Position numbers and translations under genes: made by a program. The notes under the pieces were generated by a model. That model worked only from the letters and a program-made list of their open reading frames with translations. It did not search any database and was not told the DNA's origin. This document shows, in pieces, positions 1 through 5,048 of a DNA stretch of 5,909 bases (positions are counted from its first letter, which is position 1; each line of letters begins with the position of its first letter). The DNA comes from Firmicutes bacterium UBA4882 (GTDB lineage: Bacteria > Bacillota > UBA4882), in NCBI GenBank assembly GCA_002399265.1, contig DHDG01000069.1, positions 52,884 through 58,792 on the forward strand. The letters are read 5' to 3'.

Positions 1-229
1 TGGTTTCAACCAGCTGAATCAGTCCAGCTCTTTCGAGCAGCTTAACATGGTGATGCACATTCGCCGGGATATCTCCAATTTCTTCGGCAAGCTGCGATAC
101 CGTGGCCTGCTTTTCTACAAGGATACTAAGAATGCTCAGTCGCTTTCGATCACTTAATGCCTTAAATTGCTCAGGCTCGCTAATGATGAATTCTTCTAAC
201 AAGCCATCATCGGGCTTCTTTTTGCGCAC
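1..229 (-). CDS. ArsR-family winged-helix transcriptional regulator (C-terminus beyond left edge)
   Basis: The 76 visible residues form an ArsR/HTH_20 DNA-binding region. A short basic N-terminus is followed by FKALSDRKRLSILSIL (about residues 22-37), the usual first helix pair of the family. The helix-turn-helix follows: VSQLAEEIG (44-52), then the recognition helix PANVHHHVKLLERAGLI (55-71), entering the wing at QLVET. The family represses transcription and dissociates on binding a ligand. No metal-binding cysteine pair is visible, so a metal sensor is not supported; the effector domain would lie beyond the window. I chose the GTG at 229 because a strong AGGAGGT lies 9 nt upstream. An in-frame ATG at 268 would add 13 residues but has a poorly spaced ribosome site. 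It is transcribed divergently from the PNPOx-like gene and has its own near-consensus promoter with an overlapping inverted repeat, so autorepression is likely. Confidence 0.85.
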   Translation of the reverse strand, partial: MRKKKPDDGLLEEFIISEPEQFKALSDRKRLSILSILVEKQATVSQLAEEIGDIPANVHHHVKLLERAGLIQLVET

Positions 230-281
230 CTTTTGAACACCTCCTATCGTTAGAGTTTCGTCTATCATTATCCTTTTCTCT

Positions 282-310
282 AATATAAGAGATTCATCTC
301 ATATTGTCAA
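282..310 (-). promoter_or_regulatory. Promoter of the ArsR-family gene
   Basis: Read on the minus strand, TTGACA (310-305) is followed by a 17-nt spacer and TATATT (287-282). This is a consensus -35, ideal spacing and a one-mismatch -10. Transcription would start near 275, just before the ArsR gene. A second TTGACA lies further upstream (338-333) but its possible -10 is poor. Confidence 0.75.
284..305. promoter_or_regulatory. Putative ArsR operator (inverted repeat over the arsR-like promoter)
   Basis: The arms TATAAGAGAT (284-293) and ATCTCATATT (296-305) are separated by TC and pair at 8 of 10 positions, with a perfect GAGAT/ATCTC core. The repeat fills the spacer between the -35 and -10 and covers part of the -10. 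This is the usual place and form for an ArsR-family autorepression site. Binding by this particular regulator is inferred from position only. Confidence 0.55.
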
Positions 311-342
311 TAGTTTTTTGCCAAAATTCGCCTGTCAATGTC

Positions 343-372
343 TTGACTTTTAGTTTTATATCATACTATATT
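343..372 (+). promoter_or_regulatory. Promoter of the PNPOx-like / marR pair
   Basis: TTGACT (343-348), an 18-nt spacer and TATATT (367-372) form a good sigma-A type promoter pointing at the gene at 430. A TACTAT hexamer at 364-369 is an alternative -10 with a short 15-nt spacer. The -35 lies in the perfect inverted repeat GTCAA-N4-TTGAC (334-347). Its left arm belongs to a possible -35 of the opposite strand, so the two directions may compete here. Confidence 0.6.
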
Positions 373-374
373 AT

Positions 375-390
375 ATGGTAATGAAACCAT
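375..390. promoter_or_regulatory. Possible operator at the start of the PNPOx transcript
   Basis: A perfect 5-bp inverted repeat, ATGGT-N6-ACCAT, lies just downstream of the -10, about where transcription would begin. That is a typical repressor position. The arms are short enough to arise by chance. Either flanking regulator (ArsR or MarR type) could be the binder. Confidence 0.25.
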
Positions 391-429
391 TAATTTTGTA
401 TCAGGATATTATAGGTTGGGGGATTAAGA

Positions 430-930
430 TTGGAAAAACAACTGTTTGCCAATTGTGGAATCAACTGTGCCGCTTGCCCGGCCGACCAGGTTACTAAGGA
501 GGGCGGGGATCTGGACGCTATTCAAACAGCCATAGATCTGGTCAAAAGCAGCAAAGTCGCTTTTCTGGGCTCAAATGGAGCAGATGGCTATCCCAACATT
601 AAAGCGATGCTTGAATTAGCAACGAACGGTTTGGAGACCATGTATTTCAGTTCGAATACGTCCTCTCGGCGTGTGGCCGATCTGCGCGCTAATCCGAAAG
701 CCTGCCTTTATTATGTTGACACTGATCACTTCATTGGGTTAATGCTGGTAGGAGAAATCGAGATTGTCAGTGAGCAGGCAACCAAAGACCAACTTTGGCG
801 TACTGGATTTGAACGCTATTACCCGCTGGGAAAAACCGATCCGGATTATAGCATTCTAAAATTCACTGCCAAATGGGGCAAACTCTACAATGGCGGCAAA
901 TATGTGAAGTGTTTCCACATTCAGGCTTAA
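430..930 (+). CDS. PNPOx-like FMN-binding split-barrel protein with N-terminal CxxxCxxC motif
   Basis: The 166-residue protein has a pyridoxamine-5'-phosphate-oxidase-like split barrel from about residue 30 to the end. Typical features are the first strand SSKVAFLGSNGADGYPNIKAM (40-60), the helix SSRRVADLRANPKACLYY (78-95), the strand LMLVGEIEIV (104-113) and the C-terminal KYVKCFHI strand. Members of this clan bind FMN, F420 or haem as small cytoplasmic oxidoreductases; the substrate here cannot be told. It resembles the short 'general stress protein 26' type and is unlikely to be the true vitamin B6 enzyme. The N-terminus carries CGINCAACPA, with C9, C13 and C16 in CxxxCxxC spacing. That motif is not part of the fold and recalls the cysteine start of DUF3795 proteins, so it may bind a metal or iron-sulfur cluster. 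The start is TTG after a G-rich ribosome site; the next in-frame Met (60) would cut into the domain. A MarR gene follows 52 nt downstream. Confidence 0.85.
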   Translation: MEKQLFANCGINCAACPADQVTKEGGDLDAIQTAIDLVKSSKVAFLGSNGADGYPNIKAMLELATNGLETMYFSSNTSSRRVADLRANPKACLYYVDTDHFIGLMLVGEIEIVSEQATKDQLWRTGFERYYPLGKTDPDYSILKFTAKWGKLYNGGKYVKCFHIQA

Positions 931-975
931 CAGGTCAGATGTAAGACAGGCCCCTGTATAATGTAAGGCAGGTCA
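931..975 (+). promoter_or_regulatory. marR promoter region with 22-bp-period direct repeats and inverted repeat
   Basis: A consensus TATAAT lies at 957-962 and would start transcription around 969, giving a very short leader before the ATG at 983. The matching -35 is poor (GTCAGA at 934-939). Two direct repeats, ATGTAAGACAGG (939-950) and ATGTAAGGCAGG (961-972), differ at one base and start 22 bp apart, about two helical turns. CAGGTCA also occurs at 931-937 and 969-975. A perfect inverted repeat, ACAGG-CC-CCTGT (946-957), sits directly before the -10. This is a likely MarR autoregulatory site; binding is inferred. Confidence 0.5.
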
Positions 976-982
976 CAGTATT

Positions 983-1423
983 ATGAAATATCGCAATGGC
1001 GGATTTTTGATTTCCAAAATTCATCAGCTGTCCGGTAGGATTTTTGCTCGCAAATTAAAAGAAAGCGGGGTTGAAGATCTCAACCCCGCTCAAGGACGTA
1101 TTCTCTTTGTGCTGTGGCAAGGAGACGGCATTTCGATTCAGGAACTGTCAAAAAAGACTTCCCTCGAAAAGTCCACCCTTACCAGTATGCTCGATCGTCT
1201 TGAACAATCAGGCCATTTATGCAGAAAACCCTGTTCCGACGACCGGCGCAAAACACTTATATATCTCTCTTCAAAACACCACACTTACCGTGAAACCTTT
1301 GATCATGTCTCCAAGGAAATGATCCGCCTCTATTATGAAGGCTTAAGCACTGAAGAAATTGACACATTTGAGTCTTATCTGGAGCGAATCCTGATAAATC
1401 TGGAGCGACATGCGCAGTTATAA
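983..1423 (+). CDS. MarR-family transcriptional regulator
   Basis: The 146-residue length is standard for MarR proteins. An N-terminal dimerisation helix (about 8-30) leads into NPAQGRILFVLW (34-45) and the winged helix. Helix ISIQELSKKTSLE (50-62) precedes the recognition helix KSTLTSMLDRLEQSGHL (63-79). The wing carries DDRRK (86-90), the hallmark DxRxK motif of the family. The C-terminal helices (about 99-144) complete the dimer interface. MarR proteins are dimeric repressors, rarely activators, released by small phenolic or electrophilic ligands or by cysteine oxidation. C80 and C84 lie at the base of the wing and could be redox-sensitive, which would fit the flavoprotein upstream, but this is inference. 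Start ATG; the ribosome site (AGG, about 10 nt upstream) is weak. The gene is probably cotranscribed with the PNPOx-like gene and may also have its own promoter. Confidence 0.92.
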   Translation: MKYRNGGFLISKIHQLSGRIFARKLKESGVEDLNPAQGRILFVLWQGDGISIQELSKKTSLEKSTLTSMLDRLEQSGHLCRKPCSDDRRKTLIYLSSKHHTYRETFDHVSKEMIRLYYEGLSTEEIDTFESYLERILINLERHAQL

Positions 1424-1472
1424 CGTCAGATATCGCGGTCGCCACCAGCCTATCAATTTAGCAGTTCATCAT

Positions 1473-2378
1473 TTATCCGGCAGTATTGACCGTGATAACT
1501 CCTGCGACAATCAATACGCCGCCCAGTGCTGAAATTAACGAAGGAATTTCGCCAATCCACAGCCACGATATTACCAAGGCAATCACCGGAATCATGTAGA
1601 GAAAAACGCCGGCTTTAGAGGCAGGCATGCGTGACAAGACCATTGACCAAAGAATATACCCGATTGCCCCGGGAAAAACGCCCATGTAGATAATGGATAG
1701 CATCGTCGAGAGCGAAGCATTGCGAATTCCCTCAGTCACACCACCTCCGAAAGGCATGAGCAGCAATGTCCCGCACCAAATGGCATAGGTTACGATCTGC
1801 AGCGGGGAATAGCGCTTGAGGAGCGGTTTTTGGCCCAGTGAATACAGCGCGGATGCCATCGAGGCGCCCAGAATTGCCAAAGCCCTCACATTAAGTTTGA
1901 TGCCCCCCACGGACCCTAAGGCGATGATCCCGACCCCAATAAAACTCAGTATAATGCCAAACCAGCCAAACGGTTTGAGCTTTTCTCCCAAAAACAGTGC
2001 GGCAATGATCGCCATCCAGATCGGAGCAGAAGCAACAATAAAGCTGGAGGTCGCCGCTGGCACGGTTACCTGCCCGTAATTTAAGGCAATGTTATAAACT
2101 GTGAAGCCGACAAAGCCCAGCAACAGAAAGGCCGGTAGATCCTTGACGGCTGGCAGCGGCAGGCGTTTCGCCAATGCGACGACGGCCAGCGCTACTGAAG
2201 CTACGCCGTATCGTAACAAGGCAACATGATAAGGCGAAAACTCCTTCAAAGCCACCTTAATGGCTGGAAAGGCCGAAGCCCACAGAACCGTAGCAAGGCC
2301 TGCTACGATCAAGATTAGAGGCGCATGCTTTTTCGCTCTAGTCGCGGTTGCATGCTTTTTCGTTTGAGTATCAGTCAT
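1473..2378 (-). CDS. EamA-family (drug/metabolite transporter superfamily) permease
   Basis: This 301-residue, very hydrophobic protein has the two-repeat, ten-helix layout of DMT-superfamily transporters. The first EamA repeat spans about residues 20-155 and begins with ATVLWASAFPAIKVAL, the characteristic W(A/G)(S/T)xFxxxK start. It ends with LGEKLKPFGWFGIILSFIGVGII, the conserved 'xGEx..~..G..Li..Gv' end. The second repeat (about 168-298) ends with IGEIPSLISALGGVLIVAGV. Members export or import metabolites such as amino acids or sugars across the inner membrane; substrate cannot be assigned. The basic cytoplasmic N-terminus contains KKHA twice, encoded by a 13-bp direct repeat. The ATG at 2378 has AAAGGATG as ribosome site about 9 nt upstream. 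It lies 86 nt downstream of the Nudix gene and converges with marR, without a clear terminator in between. Confidence 0.93.
   Translation of the reverse strand: MTDTQTKKHATATRAKKHAPLILIVAGLATVLWASAFPAIKVALKEFSPYHVALLRYGVASVALAVVALAKRLPLPAVKDLPAFLLLGFVGFTVYNIALNYGQVTVPAATSSFIVASAPIWMAIIAALFLGEKLKPFGWFGIILSFIGVGIIALGSVGGIKLNVRALAILGASMASALYSLGQKPLLKRYSPLQIVTYAIWCGTLLLMPFGGGVTEGIRNASLSTMLSIIYMGVFPGAIGYILWSMVLSRMPASKAGVFLYMIPVIALVISWLWIGEIPSLISALGGVLIVAGVITVNTAG
2323..2362. repeat. 13-bp direct repeat inside the transporter N-terminus
   Basis: GCATGCTTTTTCG occurs at 2323-2335 and 2350-2362, a period of 27 bp (nine codons). In the protein it yields two KKHA blocks in the basic N-terminal tail. 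The bases between are only partly alike, so this may be an old in-frame duplication. Confidence 0.7.
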
Positions 2379-2464
2379 TGTTGTTCATCCTTTGCCGGCT
2401 CAGCCGACTTCAATAATATGGTAATGGTAATGATGGCGTTTGACATGTTAATGATGATTGTTTT

Positions 2465-3097
2465 TCAATCCGGCGCGCAGAAAAAGCCCGCCCAATCATC
2501 AGGTATCACGGCAGCAAGCTTATGCGGTGCATGCTCCATTAGATAAAACAAGCGCTTGGCGGTACCTCTGGGTGCCAGTTTGGCGTGATCTGGCAATGAC
2601 ACTCGACTAATCAACTCAATGCCAGATTGCCGTAATTCCGCAAGTGTCAAAGATTCGCGCAGAGTCCTTAACAGATCCCGCGGCTGCGCCAAAATAATCC
2701 CGGGTAAATCCTCCGGAACAGGCTTTGTTCTTGCCGTACCCAAATAGGATAGGATGATCGAATCCGCATAATCCGGACGATCCCCGTACCATTGAATGGC
2801 TACCCCTTTGTATTGTTCAGGATTAGCCGCGTCCTCTACTGAGTTATCGGTATTAACGATCAACATACCCGGTGCTGGAAGGATGTCAATTTCAACGCCT
2901 ATCTCTTCCCGGGCTTCCCGCCGCAAGGCCTGCAAAGGCCCTTCCCCGGTCTCGATCGAGCCGCCGATACATCCCAGGCCAATCCAGACCCTGCCAGCCT
3001 CGTCCATATTCCATTTATATGATTTCTGCAATTCAAAAACAAAACGGTCCCCATAGCGCAAGATCACAGATGAACCGGCAATCTTAGGCGTTCTCAT
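2465..3097 (-). CDS. Nudix hydrolase with C-terminal extension
   Basis: A complete Nudix box (GX5EX7REUXEEXGU) is present. With numbering from the chosen start, G46, E52, R60, E61, E64, E65, G67 and V68 match; A62 stands at the aliphatic U position. The acidic E61/E64/E65 would bind the magnesium used to cleave nucleoside-diphosphate-linked substrates. The box sits in the usual fold, from about residue 5 (IAGSSVIL) to about 125 (IILSYLGTA). About 80 further residues (LPGIILAQPRDLL to the end) are not part of a minimal Nudix domain and may set the substrate, which I cannot name. Two ATGs are adjacent (3100 and 3097). I prefer 3097 because AAGGAG then lies 5 nt upstream rather than 2. It begins 14 nt after the anchored-protein gene, so the two are probably cotranscribed. 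Confidence 0.9.
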   Translation of the reverse strand: MRTPKIAGSSVILRYGDRFVFELQKSYKWNMDEAGRVWIGLGCIGGSIETGEGPLQALRREAREEIGVEIDILPAPGMLIVNTDNSVEDAANPEQYKGVAIQWYGDRPDYADSIILSYLGTARTKPVPEDLPGIILAQPRDLLRTLRESLTLAELRQSGIELISRVSLPDHAKLAPRGTAKRLFYLMEHAPHKLAAVIPDDWAGFFCAPD

Positions 3098-3111
3098 CAT
3101 AACTCCTTCAT

Positions 3112-3810
3112 CTAGTTCAGAATCTGACTGGCCAGTATTTCTGAGATGCGTTCCTCTTTAACTGAAAAGCGTATGCAATTTAGACCGTCTTCAAAAAACA
3201 ACTCATCGTTATCTTGAGAAAAATAAGCCCCTTCATATTCCTGATTATAACTCTCCAATGCCTGGCTGACAGTGTCGCCAACCCTAATGCCGCGATGTGT
3301 GGCGTAATCCTCGCTGACAACCTTTATGGCAAAAACATTGCCAATATCTTTTCCCAGCTGCTGGCCGTTTTCTTCAACTTTCATAAACAGAACTTCCAGG
3401 TCGTCATAATACCAACTAGTCCAATAACAAATATAATCCGGATTATGGATTGATTTTTCTGAGGTGACTTTCCGACTTAAGGGCTGACCATAAGTCTGCT
3501 GTACAGTCTCATAAGAATCAGCGAGATTAATACCTGCCAGCTCAAATTCGCGGGAATACTGCGACTCCTCATAGTCCAACGGGTATTGGCTCAGATCCGG
3601 GTCCTCAGAGCTATCAGCGAAACCATGCGATTCGTTGTCAGTGCGGCTATCATATTCTGACGCAGTGAAGTCTAAAGCTTCTTCTGTTTCGGTCCTCTCG
3701 AAATCAGGCCGCGCAGTTAGCAAATAAGTAAGACCCACTACCACAGCGGCGATCACCAGGATAACAACCAGAACCGCGATAATGATCTTTGTGAGGTTCG
3801 TAACAATCAC
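3112..3810 (-). CDS. Membrane-anchored protein with acidic linker and duplicated C-terminal domain, unknown function
   Basis: I do not recognise this 232-residue protein. A single N-terminal membrane helix (about 8-32, almost only I/V/L/A) has no cleavage site, so it should be an anchor with the rest outside. A low-complexity linker rich in D, E and S (about 34-86) follows. The C-terminal domain (about 90-230) looks like two copies of one unit: GINLADSYETVQQTYGQP in the first and GIRVGDTVSQALESYNQEY in the second. Each is followed by an aromatic strand and a DL or DGL turn (YYDDLEVLFMK; LFFEDGLNCIRFSV). The 'G...gDs...v...yG.P' pattern occurs in small extracytoplasmic domains of Bacillota, but I cannot assign a family. 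GTG at 3810 is the only start codon between the upstream in-frame stop and the helix; its ribosome site is weak (AGAG). It follows barrel 1 by 55 nt and precedes Nudix by 14 nt. Confidence 0.8.
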   Translation of the reverse strand: MIVTNLTKIIIAVLVVILVIAAVVVGLTYLLTARPDFERTETEEALDFTASEYDSRTDNESHGFADSSEDPDLSQYPLDYEESQYSREFELAGINLADSYETVQQTYGQPLSRKVTSEKSIHNPDYICYWTSWYYDDLEVLFMKVEENGQQLGKDIGNVFAIKVVSEDYATHRGIRVGDTVSQALESYNQEYEGAYFSQDNDELFFEDGLNCIRFSVKEERISEILASQILN

Positions 3811-3865
3811 CCCGCAACTCTTACTTTATCATCACTAGAGGGACCAAAGGGATCAGGTCGGCATA

Positions 3866-4318
3866 TCACCGCGGAATATATTGCAGACCGAATTTGATCT
3901 GTACCATATAAAAGAAGCGATAAGTGTGCATTGACAAGCCTCCGCCTGCTTCAATGCCGATCGTAATCCAATTAGGATCATAGTCAAAAGCCAGACAAAA
4001 GCTACTTAGAAAATCAGAGGGCTCTGTGTTATGTAACCGCAGAGACTGAGCAATTGAAAGGCTTAAGGTGTAACTTTCCTGAGGTATAATGACATAGCGA
4101 CTCCCAAAAGTAAAATACTGGGTCGCAGGATTAGTCAGGTATTGAAAATAAAAGTTGCCCAGTACTTCGACTTCAAAACCATATGTAACAGTCTCATCCA
4201 GAGAATAATAACCCACTTTGCCGCTGGCTTCAACTAATGACGGAGCCGCTGCCGCGGGTATAGCAACCAGTAGCATTAAAACCGCCGCTAGTATCAAAGC
4301 AAAAATAGCCTTTCTCAA
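3866..4318 (-). CDS. Small secreted beta-barrel-like protein, paralogue 1 (putative outer-membrane protein)
   Basis: The 150-residue product starts with a signal peptide (basic RK, hydrophobic core 4-20, AAA before about residue 25). Cleavage after A24 would avoid proline at +1 and leave APSLVEAS. The mature part alternates polar and hydrophobic residues in about eight aromatic-rich strands, for example TVTYGFEVEVL, YFTFGSRYVII, WITIGIEAGGGLSM and the last strand FFYMVQIKFGLQY. This fits an eight-stranded outer-membrane barrel; function unknown. It is a diverged copy of the upstream gene, sharing APSLxEASxKVxYxSLD, FxQYLxN, IEAGGGxS and FYxVQxxxG. I chose TTG at 4318: AAAGGAG lies 9 nt upstream, and the protein then begins like its paralogue (xRK). 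An in-frame TTG at 4363 would add 15 residues that include the translated ribosome site, so it is unlikely. Confidence 0.78.
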   Translation of the reverse strand: MRKAIFALILAAVLMLLVAIPAAAAPSLVEASGKVGYYSLDETVTYGFEVEVLGNFYFQYLTNPATQYFTFGSRYVIIPQESYTLSLSIAQSLRLHNTEPSDFLSSFCLAFDYDPNWITIGIEAGGGLSMHTYRFFYMVQIKFGLQYIPR

Positions 4319-4327
4319 AAAATCCAG

Positions 4328-4334
4328 CTCCTTT
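4328..4334 (-). promoter_or_regulatory. Ribosome binding site deciding the start of barrel paralogue 1
   Basis: AAAGGAG on the minus strand, 9 nt before the TTG at 4318. It belongs to a 17-nt block (CCAGCTCCTTTCTATGA on the plus strand, 4324-4340) repeated exactly before paralogue 2 (4874-4890), which fixes the start of both genes by comparison. Confidence 0.75.
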
Positions 4335-4366
4335 CTATGAAAACCGGATATGTGTCTGTACAACTA

Positions 4367-4867
4367 CTACTGCAGCAGCGTCTGACTAAGTAAGTGATTA
4401 GTCGTATAATGAAACCCGAGCTGCAACTGAACCAGATAGAAAGGCTTCATGGAATAGACGCTGATACCCCCACCGGCTTCGATTGCAACACAGGTCTTCC
4501 CAAAATCGTAATCAATGCCAAGGGTGAAAATTGTCAGCCAATCCAGGCGCTCGCCCTCAGGAAAGCGCAACGCTTCAATTGCCGAAAACATAAGGCTGAA
4601 AGGAGTCTGCATAGCAGCTTCCGGTGTATAAGGAAGCAGGAAGTATCTGACACCCGCCAAAGCGTAATGCGTATGTTTGTTGCCCAGGTATTGGATGAAG
4701 AAAGAATTGGCAAATTCAATTTCCCCACCATAAGAAAAGGCTGTATCAAGCGAGATATAAGCTACTTTGGCTGAAGCTTCAATCAGAGACGGAGCCGCCA
4801 CTGCCTGTGACGCAACAACCAATAGCAAGAGTACAGACAAAGCGATCGCGGGAAGGATTTTCCTCAA
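4367..4867 (-). CDS. Small secreted beta-barrel-like protein, paralogue 2 (putative outer-membrane protein)
   Basis: This 166-residue protein has a signal peptide (MRK, hydrophobic core 4-19, AVA at 22-24, likely cut after A24) and a beta-rich mature part. It is collinear with paralogue 1: APSLIEASAKVAYISLD (25-41), FFIQYLGN, a GVRYFLLP strand, a central amphipathic stretch, TLGIDYDF, VAIEAGGGISV and the final strand FYLVQLQLGFHY. It has about five extra residues in the central loop and a tail (TTNHLLSQTLLQ) after the last strand, absent from paralogue 1. An eight-stranded barrel in an outer membrane is the best reading; family and function are not recognised. Start is TTG at 4867, with AAAGGAG 10 nt upstream and no ATG or GTG nearby. 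It is first of the likely transcript; the paralogue begins 48 nt downstream. Secretion without membrane insertion remains possible. Confidence 0.78.
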   Translation of the reverse strand: MRKILPAIALSVLLLLVVASQAVAAPSLIEASAKVAYISLDTAFSYGGEIEFANSFFIQYLGNKHTHYALAGVRYFLLPYTPEAAMQTPFSLMFSAIEALRFPEGERLDWLTIFTLGIDYDFGKTCVAIEAGGGISVYSMKPFYLVQLQLGFHYTTNHLLSQTLLQ

Positions 4868-4873
4868 ATGAGC

Positions 4874-4890
4874 CCAGCTCCTTTCTATGA
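4874..4890 (-). repeat. 17-nt leader block identical to that of paralogue 1, contains the ribosome site
   Basis: The block 4874-4890 is identical to 4324-4340 and includes AAAGGAG. Identity ends abruptly upstream. It shows that the duplication carried the translation-initiation region and that this part has been conserved while the coding sequences diverged strongly. Confidence 0.8.
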
Positions 4891-4902
4891 TTAAGTAGTT
4901 AG

Positions 4903-4925
4903 GGCGAATACTTTCCGAATTCGCC
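4903..4925 (-). other. Leader hairpin upstream of the barrel genes
   Basis: A perfect 7-bp inverted repeat, GGCGAAT (4903-4909) and ATTCGCC (4919-4925), encloses a 9-nt loop. It lies about 20 nt upstream of the ribosome site of paralogue 2, so it would be in the mRNA leader or the promoter. No T-tract follows, so it is not a standard terminator. A leader structure or an operator are both possible. Confidence 0.4.
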
Positions 4926-4930
4926 TGCCG

Positions 4931-4963
4931 GTAAATGGATTCCTGTTAACAAACGGCATTTAC
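4931..4963. repeat. Inverted repeat GTAAATG / CATTTAC
   Basis: Perfect 7-bp arms (4931-4937 and 4957-4963) are separated by 19 nt that include GTTAAC. It lies in the non-coding stretch between the putative terminator and the barrel genes, where a promoter for them is expected. I could not find a convincing -35/-10 pair there. Confidence 0.35.
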
Positions 4964-5001
4964 TTCACTTTTATTTATTTCCACCAAATAAAACAAATGG
5001 C

Positions 5002-5025
5002 CTCGGCAATAAAGTGACTGCCGAG
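5002..5025 (-). terminator. Possible terminator after the bPH-domain gene
   Basis: CTCGGCA (5002-5008) and TGCCGAG (5019-5025) form a perfect 7-bp stem with a 10-nt loop, 23 nt beyond the stop of the bPH gene. On the minus strand it is followed, after GCCA, by TTTGTTTTATTT, an interrupted T-rich run. The position is right; the delayed T-tract makes it a weak intrinsic terminator. Confidence 0.45.
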
Positions 5026-5048
5026 ACCGCCCGCCAACTTTGCCTTTC

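Noticed and set aside
1..12. TGGTT-TC-AACCA inverted repeat at the very left edge, a possible second fold-back end
   Set aside because: The arms are only 5 bp, and the encoded residues (ERAGLIQLVET) are normal for an ArsR wing, so chance is the simpler explanation.
1405..1442. GCGAC / GTCGC pairing as a terminator between marR and the EamA gene
   Set aside because: Five base pairs around a 28-nt loop without a T-tract do not make a terminator.
2394..2404. CGGCT-C-AGCCG palindrome upstream of the EamA gene
   Set aside because: The arms are 5 bp with a one-base centre, no T-run follows, and it lies next to the ribosome site; not enough to call a function.
4319..4363. Longer N-terminus for barrel paralogue 1, starting at the TTG at 4363
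   Set aside because: It would translate the ribosome site conserved with paralogue 2 and put 15 polar residues before the signal peptide.
4394..4774. 126-codon plus-strand open frame opposite barrel paralogue 2
   Set aside because: It is antisense to a gene with signal peptide, ribosome site and a paralogue; its translation shows no recognisable domain and it is not matched opposite paralogue 1.
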